64,000 bases of DNA from CAZGXI01 sp964529715 (GTDB lineage Bacteria; Chloroflexota; Anaerolineae; Aggregatilineales; Ch27), in assembly GCA_964529715.1 (NCBI GenBank), contig CAZGXI010000016.1, forward strand, positions 39,579 through 103,578, in the 5' to 3' direction. The notes under the pieces are model-generated. The model made no database searches, was not told the origin of the DNA, and saw only the letters and a list, made by a program, of their open reading frames with translations. Position 1 is the first letter of the stretch, and each line of letters opens with the position of its first letter. Shown here in pieces: positions 15,547 to 24,400 of this stretch. The position numbers and the translations under genes were made by a program.

Positions 15547-17742
15547 ATGGCTGAGGAACAACTGGCACTCAATTCCATCATCGCCGCCGATTTCGGCAGC
15601 GTGCATACGCGCGCCGTGCTGATCGACCTGGTGGACGGCGCATACCGCCTGGTAGCGCGCGCCGAGACGCGCACGACGGTGGGCGATCCCCATCACGACG
15701 TGAGCGTGGGGCTGCGCCGCGCCCTGGCACAGATGAGTGAGATCACCGGGCGGCGGCTGCTGTTCGGCGAGGGCGACAAGGCGCAGGTGATGATGCCGGA
15801 GCGTCCCGACGGCAGCGGCGTGGATACCTTCGTGGCGACGGCCAGCGCGGGCCGTCCCCTGCGCGTGGTGCTGGTCGGTCTCATGCCCGAAGTGAGTCTG
15901 GTCAGCGGGCAGCGTGCACTCTCCGGCTCTTACGTCCAGGTGATGGATACGCTTTCCCTCTCAGACGTGCGCACAGAAGAGCAGCAGGTAAACGACATCC
16001 TCACGCACAGCCCGGACCTCGTCCTGATCGTTGGCGGCACAGACGCCGGGGCAGAGGAAGCGATCCTCAACCTGGCGCGGGTGGTGCGCACTGCTGTGCA
16101 GCTTGCCCGCTCAGACGCCCGCCCGACCGTCATCTACGCCGGCAACCGCGTCCTCCAGCGGCGTGTGCGCGAGGTGATGGGCGACGTGGTCGAACTGCTG
16201 CTGGCGGACAATGTGCGTCCTAGCCTACGGGACGAAAACTTGGGCGCGGTGCAGCAGGAGCTTGCCGCTGTCTTCGATCACTACCTGGCGCGCGTGGTTG
16301 GCGATGGCTTCGACGAGATCGGCCAGACCAGCCGCCTGGGCGTCCTGCCGACGGCGCAGGCGTTTGTCAACATTGCGCGCTTTGTGGGCGAGTTCGCGCC
16401 CAGGGATTCCGCCGGGGTGCTGGCGGTGGACGTAGGCAGCGCCACCACCACCGTCACCGCCGTGATCGGGCGGCGGCCCTACGCCAGCATCCGCAGTGAC
16501 CTGGGCGTGGGGCACAGCGCCGCCGCCGTCCTTAAGGCGGCGGGCACGGCCAACCTGCGCCGCTGGCTCACCTGGGACGCAACTGACGAGGAGATCGCCG
16601 ATTACGTCTACAACAAGACGTTGCGCCCAGCCACCGTGCCGATGACGGCGCAAGACCTGGAATTGGAACATGCGCTGGCGCGCGAGGCGATCCGGCTGGC
16701 GGTGCAGGCGGCCCGCCCGGCCTGGCGGCTAGGGCGGGGCGCGACCCTGCCTAACCTGCGCCCGCTGATCGGCGCCGGGGCGGTGCTGGCGGGCGCTCCC
16801 CATCCGGGCATGGCGGCGCTGATCCTGATGGACGCGCTTCAGCCGGTCGGCGTGACCGAAATCCTGCTCGACCCGGTGGGCCTGATCCCGGCGCTGGGGG
16901 CGGTGGCCTATGTGCAGCCCGCTGCCGCCGTGCAGGCGCTCGACGAAGGCGATCTACTGCGCGTCGGCACGGCCATCTGCGCCGACGGGCCGGTGCGCAT
17001 CGGGCGCGGCGGCATGAAGATCACGATCAGACTGCCCGACGGCGTGGTAGAAAAACGCGCCATTCGCGGCGGCGCGGTCTGGACCTATCCCTTGCCGCCC
17101 GGCCAGACGGCCCAGGTGGAGGTGCGTCTGTCGCGCGGGTTGAGCATCAACGGCAGGACGCGCGTCAAAATGACTGTGCATGGTGGCATGGCGGGCCTGA
17201 TCTTCGACGCGCGTGGGCGTCCGCTGCCCCTGCCACGCCAAGCCGAGGCGCGCGCCCGGCTTTACCCGGCCTGGGTCGCCGGGACGCAGGGCCGGGTTAA
17301 ACTGCGTGTGGATGAGATCGATGCCTCTGAGGTAGACGCGAAGGCGTTGGCTGGGGCCGAGATCGACCGCCTGGAAGAGCAGGCCGCGCCCGTCCTGGTG
17401 GAGGAGGCCGCGCCTGTCGCCGCGAAGCCGCGCCGACGCGGGTTGTTCGGGCGGCGTAGAAAGGGTGAAGCAGAAGAAGAGGCCGATCTGGCCGAGGCGG
17501 AAGCCGCCGTTGTGTCGGCACTGGAGGACTCCGACCTGGGCTTTGAAGGCGACGTGATGGAAGAAGTGGGCGAAAAGCCGCGCCGACGCGGCCTGTTCGG
17601 GCGGCGGGGCAGACAGGCGGCGGTTGAGGCTGCGCCGGAGGAAGCGCCTTCCCCTGAGATCGATTCGACTGCCGCCATGCTCGACGAATTGCGTCTGGGC
17701 AGCCAGGAGGACAAGAAACGTTCCCGGCGAGGACGCCGCTGA
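15547..17742 (+). CDS. GlmL/MutL-family actin-fold ATPase
   Basis: 731 aa from ATG 15547 (MAEEQLALNSIIAADFGSVH), chosen over 100 upstream in-frame codons that overlap the propeller gene. Two actin-type phosphate motifs are visible: AADFGSVHTRAV at about 14 and LAVDVGSATTTVTA at about 295. This matches the glutamate-mutase-L/MutL family, whose founding members reactivate B12-dependent mutases. No mutase or cobalamin gene is nearby, so a different role is likely. The C-terminal tail (about 620-731) is acidic and carries two copies of PRRRGLFGRR. Its neighbours are envelope proteins, which suggests an FtsA/PilM-like structural role (inference). Confidence 0.82.
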   Translation: MAEEQLALNSIIAADFGSVHTRAVLIDLVDGAYRLVARAETRTTVGDPHHDVSVGLRRALAQMSEITGRRLLFGEGDKAQVMMPERPDGSGVDTFVATASAGRPLRVVLVGLMPEVSLVSGQRALSGSYVQVMDTLSLSDVRTEEQQVNDILTHSPDLVLIVGGTDAGAEEAILNLARVVRTAVQLARSDARPTVIYAGNRVLQRRVREVMGDVVELLLADNVRPSLRDENLGAVQQELAAVFDHYLARVVGDGFDEIGQTSRLGVLPTAQAFVNIARFVGEFAPRDSAGVLAVDVGSATTTVTAVIGRRPYASIRSDLGVGHSAAAVLKAAGTANLRRWLTWDATDEEIADYVYNKTLRPATVPMTAQDLELEHALAREAIRLAVQAARPAWRLGRGATLPNLRPLIGAGAVLAGAPHPGMAALILMDALQPVGVTEILLDPVGLIPALGAVAYVQPAAAVQALDEGDLLRVGTAICADGPVRIGRGGMKITIRLPDGVVEKRAIRGGAVWTYPLPPGQTAQVEVRLSRGLSINGRTRVKMTVHGGMAGLIFDARGRPLPLPRQAEARARLYPAWVAGTQGRVKLRVDEIDASEVDAKALAGAEIDRLEEQAAPVLVEEAAPVAAKPRRRGLFGRRRKGEAEEEADLAEAEAAVVSALEDSDLGFEGDVMEEVGEKPRRRGLFGRRGRQAAVEAAPEEAPSPEIDSTAAMLDELRLGSQEDKKRSRRGRR

Positions 17743-17849
17743 ACAAGTTCTCAGTGTTGAGTTCTGAGTTTTGAATTGGGGATGTAGAGGCTGTTTTGAA
17801 CTCAAAACTCAAAACTTTGAACTCAAAATTTATGGAAAGCTGAACCCTG
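17743..17849 (+). repeat. Intergenic TGAGTT/AACTCA repeat with hairpin
   Basis: TGAGTTCTGAGTT (17758-17770) pairs with AACTCAAAACTCA (17799-17811) with one mismatch. A third AACTCAAAA follows at 17820-17828. A shorter relative (GTGTTGAGTTTTAAGT) lies near 2186-2201. It is a dispersed short repeat with no coding capacity and could act as an mRNA processing or attenuation structure between the two genes. Confidence 0.55.
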
Positions 17850-18932
17850 ATGGCTCTGTACTATCCCGACCAGACGATGGTGCTGCCGATGACCACCATC
17901 CGGCGCGAGCGGTTGCTGCCGCCGGATGCCTTCGGCGAAGTGCTGGTGAACGAGCTGCAGCGCGTGGACGCTTATACCGTCGTGGCACGCGGGGTCATCC
18001 CGGCCCGTTACCTGCTCCTGGACCTGATGACCCCCTTCGGCCTGAGCGATCCGGCCCAGGTGCTCGACTACATCCAGGTGGAACCAGGCGCGGTGGTTGA
18101 GGCAGGCCAGGTGCTCGCCGCCGACCGCACCAAAAAACGCGGCCCGGTGCTGCGCGCTCCGGCAGGGGGATTGGTCTCGCAGTTGATCGATGGCCGCCTG
18201 GTGCTGGAAACCGATCTGACCACCCACGAAATCCGGGCGGGGTTTACCGGCACAGTCACTTCGGTGCGCCCCGGACGTGGCGTGTTGTTGGAAACGACCG
18301 GCGCGCTGATCCAGGGGGTGTGGGGCAACGGGCAGAGCGTCTTCGGCCTGCTCAAGTCGGAGCCGATGGGCGGCCTGACGGCGCTGGAATCGGGCGAATT
18401 TGTGACCGAATGGCGTGGGGCCATCGTCGTCACGGCTGGGCCGCTCACCCGCGACGCGCTGCGCCGGGCTGTCACAGCGGGGTTAGGCGGGCTGATCGGG
18501 CCGAGTATGCACGCGCACTTGCGCGAATTCGCGCTCGGCCTCAAAATTCCCATCATGCTGACAGAGGGGTTCGGCGCGGAGCGGATGAGTGCGCCGACGC
18601 ACGGGTTGCTGATGGACTGCGCCGGCAAGCAGGCGGCTCTGGAGGCTAGGGTGCCGCAGCGTTGGCAGGGGGATCGCCCAGAGGTGATCGTGCCACAGGT
18701 CGGCGAGCGCCATACCGCGCCGCCCGCGCGCGATGAGCCGCTGCGGCTGGGCGGCGATGTTCGCATCACCCGCAGCCCCTACCTGGGAATGGTAGGCAAA
18801 ATCAAGAGCCTGCCCACGTCGCCCCAGGCTATTGAGAATGGCCTGCGTCTCCTGGTCGCCGAGGTGCAGCTTCCGACCGGGCGGACCGTGAAAATTCCGC
18901 TGGCGAACCTGGAACTGTTCGGTCGAGGGTAG
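17850..18932 (+). CDS. Conserved protein with biotinyl/lipoyl-like and KOW-like segments
   Basis: 360 aa, cytoplasmic by sequence. Residues about 70-165 show a barrel-sandwich pattern (VEPGAVVEAGQVLAADR ... RAPAGGLVSQLIDGRL ... GFTGTVTSVRPGRG) but no modifiable Met-Lys-Met. The C-terminus (about 300-360; GDVRITRSPYLGMVGKIKSL) resembles a KOW/translation-SH3 fold. The centre (about 185-265) is alpha/beta with GGLIGPSMHAHLREFALG. No enzyme family is recognised. It follows the GlmL-like gene on the same strand and probably acts with it. Start ATG 17850 follows GGAAAG. Confidence 0.72.
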   Translation: MALYYPDQTMVLPMTTIRRERLLPPDAFGEVLVNELQRVDAYTVVARGVIPARYLLLDLMTPFGLSDPAQVLDYIQVEPGAVVEAGQVLAADRTKKRGPVLRAPAGGLVSQLIDGRLVLETDLTTHEIRAGFTGTVTSVRPGRGVLLETTGALIQGVWGNGQSVFGLLKSEPMGGLTALESGEFVTEWRGAIVVTAGPLTRDALRRAVTAGLGGLIGPSMHAHLREFALGLKIPIMLTEGFGAERMSAPTHGLLMDCAGKQAALEARVPQRWQGDRPEVIVPQVGERHTAPPARDEPLRLGGDVRITRSPYLGMVGKIKSLPTSPQAIENGLRLLVAEVQLPTGRTVKIPLANLELFGRG

Positions 18933-18981
18933 CCCCCAGGTCGCGGGGCTTCGGGGTCCCGTACTGTGAAGGAGTGAATGA

Positions 18982-19710
18982 ATGTCCAGAGATGATTTCA
19001 ACCGCGGCGACTTCACGTTCGGCGGCGATGAGTTCGGAGAGGAGGAGCCGTTTGCTGACTTCGACATGGGCGAAGAGAGCGACGTGCCCGAATTCGGCGA
19101 CCAGGAGGTTGCCGCCGAGCGCAGCGAGACTATCTTTGGTCTGCGCCGCCCCTTTTTCTTCCTGCTGCTGGGTGCTGGGGCGTTGTTCTGTGTGGTGCTG
19201 TTGATCGTCGTGGCGATCATCCTGGCGAATCAAGGGCCGTCGGATATTGACCTGACCGTGACCAGCGTCCTGGCAACCAATACTTATGTCGCCGCCGCGC
19301 TGAACATGACCGAGACACGCAACGCCATCACCAACACGCCCACGCCGACCTTCACGCCGACGGCGACCTTTACCGCGACGCCGACCGAGACGCCGACCGC
19401 CACGCCGGAGACGCCCACACCGGCAGTCCTGTTGATGACGCCGACGCCCCAGGTGCTGGATACCAGCGCCATCAACCAGACGGCGACGGCCATTGCCGCC
19501 ATCCTGCTCGGCGGCACGCCCACGCCGGAGGAAGGCGTGCCGCTCGGCGAGGTCGTGACGGCCACGCCCACACTGTCTGGCCTGCCGCAGACCGGCCTTT
19601 TCGATGACTTCGGGGGCGGCGGCGGGATTACCGGCCTGGCGACGGCGGGCCTGGCCGCGTTGGGACTGGCGGCGGTGATCTTCGTGGCGCGCCGTCTACG
19701 CACGCAGTGA
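18982..19710 (+). CDS. Bitopic membrane protein with Thr-Pro stalk and LPQTG-like sorting tail
   Basis: 242 aa. The order is an acidic cytoplasmic region (1-50), a basic RRP then a membrane helix (about 55-82), a Thr-Pro stalk (about 113-150, TPTPTFTPTAT type), then SGLPQTG at 199-205. A Gly-rich linker, a hydrophobic helix (about 217-235) and a basic end (RRLRTQ) complete a textbook sortase sorting-signal arrangement. If processed, the C-terminus would be cut and linked to the surface while the N-terminus stays in the membrane. No sortase gene is in the window. AAGGAG lies 7 bp before the ATG. A terminator follows at 19767. Confidence 0.78.
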   Translation: MSRDDFNRGDFTFGGDEFGEEEPFADFDMGEESDVPEFGDQEVAAERSETIFGLRRPFFFLLLGAGALFCVVLLIVVAIILANQGPSDIDLTVTSVLATNTYVAAALNMTETRNAITNTPTPTFTPTATFTATPTETPTATPETPTPAVLLMTPTPQVLDTSAINQTATAIAAILLGGTPTPEEGVPLGEVVTATPTLSGLPQTGLFDDFGGGGGITGLATAGLAALGLAAVIFVARRLRTQ

Positions 19711-19766
19711 CCGGGCCATGCCGTGTCTGGCATCCCGACGCCAGAGGACAGGCAACCTTGATTGAG

Positions 19767-19792
19767 AGGGCGGCGTGATGCGTCGCCCTTTT
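19767..19792 (+). terminator. Terminator closing the envelope block
   Basis: AGGGCGGCG (19767-19775), loop TGATG, CGTCGCCCT (19781-19789) with one G-T pair, then TTT. It ends transcription of the run from about 14.6 to 19.7 kb. Confidence 0.7.
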
Positions 19793-19892
19793 CATGTTGC
19801 GCCGGCGGATTATATGCCGACTCTGGAATTTTGCGTTAAAACAAAGCCTGCACACCGCCGATTGAAAGCGCCGCCTGTATGCAAGGGGGATC

Positions 19893-21269
19893 ATGTCGGG
19901 CAAGTCTTTTATCTACTACCGTAACAACGATTTGAAGCGCGTGTTGGACTTGCTGGCGACCGATCACTGTGTGGCGGTGATCGGCCTCAGCAACTTCGGC
20001 AAATCCGTCTTGTTGCGCGCCTTGCAAACGCCCGATGTGATGCAGCACCTTCAGGCGCGGATCGGCGTGCCGTTGCTGTTCGTCTATGTGGACTGCAACC
20101 GGATGCTGGAACTGTCGCCGCGCGGCTTTTACGAGGCCACCCTGCGTGCTGCGCTGGAGACGTTAATCGCTGCCGACGACCCACTGCGCGCCCAGGTAGA
20201 CGCGCAGTACCGCATTGTCGTCTCGCCGCCCAACGATTTCGCCATACCACTGGCTTTCAATGACGCTCTGGTGATGCTGGTTGAGAGTGGAAAGCGGCGC
20301 GTCGTCCTGCTGCTGGACGAGTTCGACCAGGTACTGGACGGCATCGAGACGCGCGTGCTGCTCAACCTGCGCGCTCTGCGCGACCGCTACGGCGCTGCCC
20401 TCGGCTATGTCACCGCCACCATCGCGCCGTTGGCGCGGGGCCGCCAGGACGATGACGTGGCGGAGTTTGCCGAGTTATTCGACACCGGCAAGGTGTTCCT
20501 TGGCCCGCTTTCGGCCCAGGAGACGCGCAGCATGGCGGCAGCCCTGTTTGCCGCCGCTGGGGATTCCCTGGATGAGCCGGAAAGCGCCTTTGTGGCCGCG
20601 CAGGCGGGCGGGCATCCTGGCCTGATCCAGGCGGTGGTGCAGATGCTGCTTCAGGTCGAAAGTGGTGCGCCGGGTCGCTTTCAGCAGCAGGCATTTGAGC
20701 TGGCGAACGCTGCCCTGGAACACGACCGCCTGATCGGTAATGAACTGGCCCGTTTGTGGGCGCAGCTTTCCTCAAATGAGCAGCAGGCCGTCATCGACCT
20801 GGTGACGTTGGACCGCCTGCCGGAGGAGATGCGCCCGGTGTTGGAGCAGCGCGGCCTATTGCGTCCTCCAGAGGACGGCGTGGGTTCTCCTCAATTGTTC
20901 AGCCAGCTTTTTGCCCGCTTTGCCCGTCGTCAGGCACTGCATCGTCGGGAACGGCCCAGTGGGGTGTGGATTGACACCGATTCAGGTGAGGTGTGGGTCG
21001 ATGGCTACGCCGTCCCCACGCTGACCGACCTGGAATACCGCCTGCTGCTGCTGTTATATGGCCGCCTGGACAAGCTGTGCGACAAATTCCAACTGGTCGA
21101 GGCGGTCTGGGGGCAGGAGTACATCGACGATGTAGACGACGCCCGCATCGAAAAGCTGGTCAGCCGCCTGCGCGCCAAATTGGAAGATCACCCCGGCGCG
21201 GTTCGCTATCTTGTGACGTTGCGAGGACGTGGCTACCGGCTGTCCAGCACCCCGGAAGCTATATCCTGA
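19893..21269 (+). CDS. ORC/STAND-like ATPase fused to an OmpR-type winged helix
   Basis: 458 aa. Walker A is GLSNFGKS (31-38) and Walker B is VVLLLDEFDQ (about 137-146), in the pattern of archaeal-type ATPase/ORC-like proteins that sense a ligand or oligomerise. Residues about 365-455 form a Trans_reg_C winged helix (TLTDLEYRLLLLLYGRLDKL, then QLVEAVWGQEYIDDVDDARI with RLRAKL and RGRGYRL). There is no receiver domain, so the ATPase replaces the phosphorylation input. It lies just upstream of a large histidine kinase gene with its own promoter between them. A target near its own gene is likely but not shown. Confidence 0.85.
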   Translation: MSGKSFIYYRNNDLKRVLDLLATDHCVAVIGLSNFGKSVLLRALQTPDVMQHLQARIGVPLLFVYVDCNRMLELSPRGFYEATLRAALETLIAADDPLRAQVDAQYRIVVSPPNDFAIPLAFNDALVMLVESGKRRVVLLLDEFDQVLDGIETRVLLNLRALRDRYGAALGYVTATIAPLARGRQDDDVAEFAELFDTGKVFLGPLSAQETRSMAAALFAAAGDSLDEPESAFVAAQAGGHPGLIQAVVQMLLQVESGAPGRFQQQAFELANAALEHDRLIGNELARLWAQLSSNEQQAVIDLVTLDRLPEEMRPVLEQRGLLRPPEDGVGSPQLFSQLFARFARRQALHRRERPSGVWIDTDSGEVWVDGYAVPTLTDLEYRLLLLLYGRLDKLCDKFQLVEAVWGQEYIDDVDDARIEKLVSRLRAKLEDHPGAVRYLVTLRGRGYRLSSTPEAIS

Positions 21270-21310
21270 ATAAAAAATCTTTTTTCCGCTGTGAAAATAC
21301 ATAAAATCAA

Positions 21311-21319
21311 TGCTATACT
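21311..21319 (+). promoter_or_regulatory. Extended -10 promoter for the large histidine kinase
   Basis: TGCTATACT is a TGn extended -10 in an AT-rich gap (21270-21330). The upstream -35 position is poor, as is usual for extended -10 promoters. The kinase start is 175 bp downstream. The rest of the 224-bp gap shows no gene. Confidence 0.5.
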
Positions 21320-21493
21320 TACGGTGAAGTGATTGTTGATCAGGATGCGATGGTGGGAAGGGAATAGTCCTGACGGCTTGTTCGCGTCATTCCGCCTATC
21401 CGGCGCTGCCGGTCGTTCACGCCCAAAGATCGCCTTTCATACATCTTTCCCGGCACGGGATAATGCCTGCTATACGGCGCGGCGGGGTGAAAT

Positions 21494-24400
21494 ATGACCT
21501 TACGCATCAAAGCACTGTTGATGATCGGTCTGACCCTGGTCGGGCTGATCGGGGCGCTGCTGGTGGCGTCGCAGATGATCTTGTTGCGCAGCTTCGCCGA
21601 CCTGGAGGAGCAGTATCTGCGCCGCGATCTTCAGCGTGCGGTCAATGCCATCGCCGGGCAAGCCAACACCATGACCATCTCGCTACGGGATTGGGCGCAC
21701 TGGGACGCCACGTACCGTTTTATACAGGATGCCCGCCAGACATACGTCGCTGAGAATCTCGCCGACGCGACGCTGATCAATTTGCAGGTGGGCCTGATGG
21801 TCTTTGTCAACGCTTCTGGCGACGTGGTCTTTACCAAAGCTGTCGATCTGGTGCGGGAACAGGAAACCGCCCTGCCTGCCGGTCTGGACGATTATCTGAC
21901 TGCTGCGAGTCCCCTGCTGAACTATGCGGATGAGACTGATGATGTGCAGGGGCTGTTGTTGCTGCCGGATGGTCCGTATCTCGTCGTCGCCATGCCCGTA
22001 CTGACTTCGGAGGAACAAGGTCCACCTGCGGGTGTGCTGATCTGGGGGCGCCCCCTGGATGCAGCCTGGGTCGCCGCTCTGTCTGCGTCGTTGTCCCTAT
22101 CGCTGTCCATGCGTGTTTTCGACGATCCTGCTCTGCCAGATGATTTTCGCCAGGCCGGGCTGTCTTTACAATCGTCCACCGCGATTCACCCGCTGAACTC
22201 GCATATGATTGCCGGATATATCCTGTTCCCAGACATTGCCGGCAATCCGGCCTTGATTCTGCGGGTCGAAACCTCCCGCAGCATCTATGCGCAAGGACAG
22301 ACCAGCCTGTTCTATTTTTTGCTTGCGCTGCTGGTGGCCGGTCTGGTCCAGGGCGCTATTATGATGGTGCTGTTAGAAAAGACGGTGCTGGCCCGGCTGA
22401 TTCGTCTGGGAGCCAGTGTGCGTTGGATCGGCGCGAACCGCGACTTCGCCGCGCGGGTGCACATACATGGAGCGGATGAATTGGCCGACGTGGGAAACAC
22501 CGTCAACGACATGTTGGCGGCCCTCCAGGAGTCTCAGGAGGCATTGCGTCGGGCGCACGAGAATCTAGAGGAACTGGTCGCCGAGCGAACGGCTGATCTT
22601 TCCGCAGCCAATCTGCTGCTGCAAGAGCAGATCGCCGAGCGCCAGCAGGCCGAGGATTCTCTATCGCGCGAACGCCGCCTGTTGCGCACGCTGATCGACA
22701 GCCTGCCGGACTACGTGTATGTCAAAGATACGCAGGGGCGCTTTCTGTTGACCAATGTGGCCCTGGCCTGCTATCTGTTTGGCCTGCCCGCGCCGGAAAA
22801 CGCCATCGGCAAAACAGATTTTGACTTCTTTCCGCCGGACCTGGCCGAACGTTATCGCGCCGACGAGCAGGAGTTGATCCGGTCTGGCCAGGCGCTGATT
22901 AACCGCGAGGAGCCGTCGCTGGGCTGGCAGGGGCAGCAAAGCTGGGTGTTGACGACCAAAGTGCCGCTGTACGACAGCGCAGGAAACATCAGCGGTATCG
23001 TCGGCGTGGGCCGTGACATCACCCTGCGTCGGGAGATCGAAGAGGCCCTGGCGCGGGAGCGCCGCCTGCTGCGCACGTTGATCGACAGCTTGCCGGACTA
23101 CGTCTATGTTAAGGACACGCAGAGCCGCTTCCTGATCGCCAACGTGCAAACGGCCAAAGGCATGGGCGCTGCCTCGCCGGACGATCTGTTGGGCAAGACC
23201 GACGACGACTTCTATGCCCCGGTATATGCCAGGCGCTATCGCGCCGACGAGCAGGAGGTCATCCGATCCGGTTTGCCGTTGGTCAATCGAGAAGAACCCG
23301 TGCCCGACCAGCAGGGGAACGTCCGCTGGTTTCTGACGACCAAAGTGCCGCTGCGCGATCCCCAAGATGGCGTGGTCGGACTGGTCGGCGTTAGCCGGGA
23401 CATTACGCCGCTCAAGCAGGCCGAGGAAGAACTACGCCGGGCGCACGACGAACTCGAACGGCGCGTGGAGGAGCGCACTGCCGAACTGTCGCAGGCCAAT
23501 GCCATCCTCACGGAGCAGGTGGCCGAGCGCCAGCGCGCCGAAGAAGCCCTGGCGCAGGAGCGTAACCTGCTGCGCACGCTGATCGATAACCTGCCGGATT
23601 ACGTCTATGTTAAGGACCGCCAGAGCCGCATTCTGCTAAACAATGTGGCCCATGCCTGCCATCTGTTCGGCCTGGCCTCGCCCGAAGAGGCCATCGGTAA
23701 GACCGACTTCGATTTCTTTTTGCCGGAACAGGCCGAGCAGTTCTATGCCATTGAGCAGGCCGTCATGCGCTCCGGTCAGCCCATGCTCGATGTGGAAGAA
23801 CCTTGCATCGACCGATTGGGCAACCTGCGCTGGATGCTGACCACGATTGTGCCGCTGCGCGACGGTCGCGGCGACGTGATCGGACTGGTCGGTGTTTCGC
23901 ACGATCATACCGAGCGCAAGCGGTCTGAGGCTGCGCTGCAAGCCTCTGAGGCTGCCGAGCGCGAGCAGCGGGTGCTGGCCGAAGCCCTGCGCGATACGGC
24001 TGCTGTCCTCGGCAGCACGCTCGATCTAACCGAAATTTTGGACCGCATTCTGGATAACGTAGATCGGGTCGTTCCTTTCAATTCCGGCGGTATCGGCCTG
24101 GTCGAAGAGGACACGGTGCGGCTGGTTCGCTGCCGGGGCTATACGCCGGCGTTTCAGGAAGAGATGATGGCGCTGCGCCTCCCGGTAAGCGCTGTGCCCT
24201 ATATCCGCCAGATCGTCGAGACTGGGCGGGCGGTGGTTTTCCCGCACTTTAAAGACCAATTTCCAGAGATGGCCTCATTGTGGGCCGAATCATATATCGC
24301 CGCGCCGTTTCAGGTGGGAGGACAGGTGACTGGGTTTGTGAGTCTGGAGAGCACCACGCCGGGCTTCTACAACGAAACCCACGCCGACCGCTTGCAGGCT

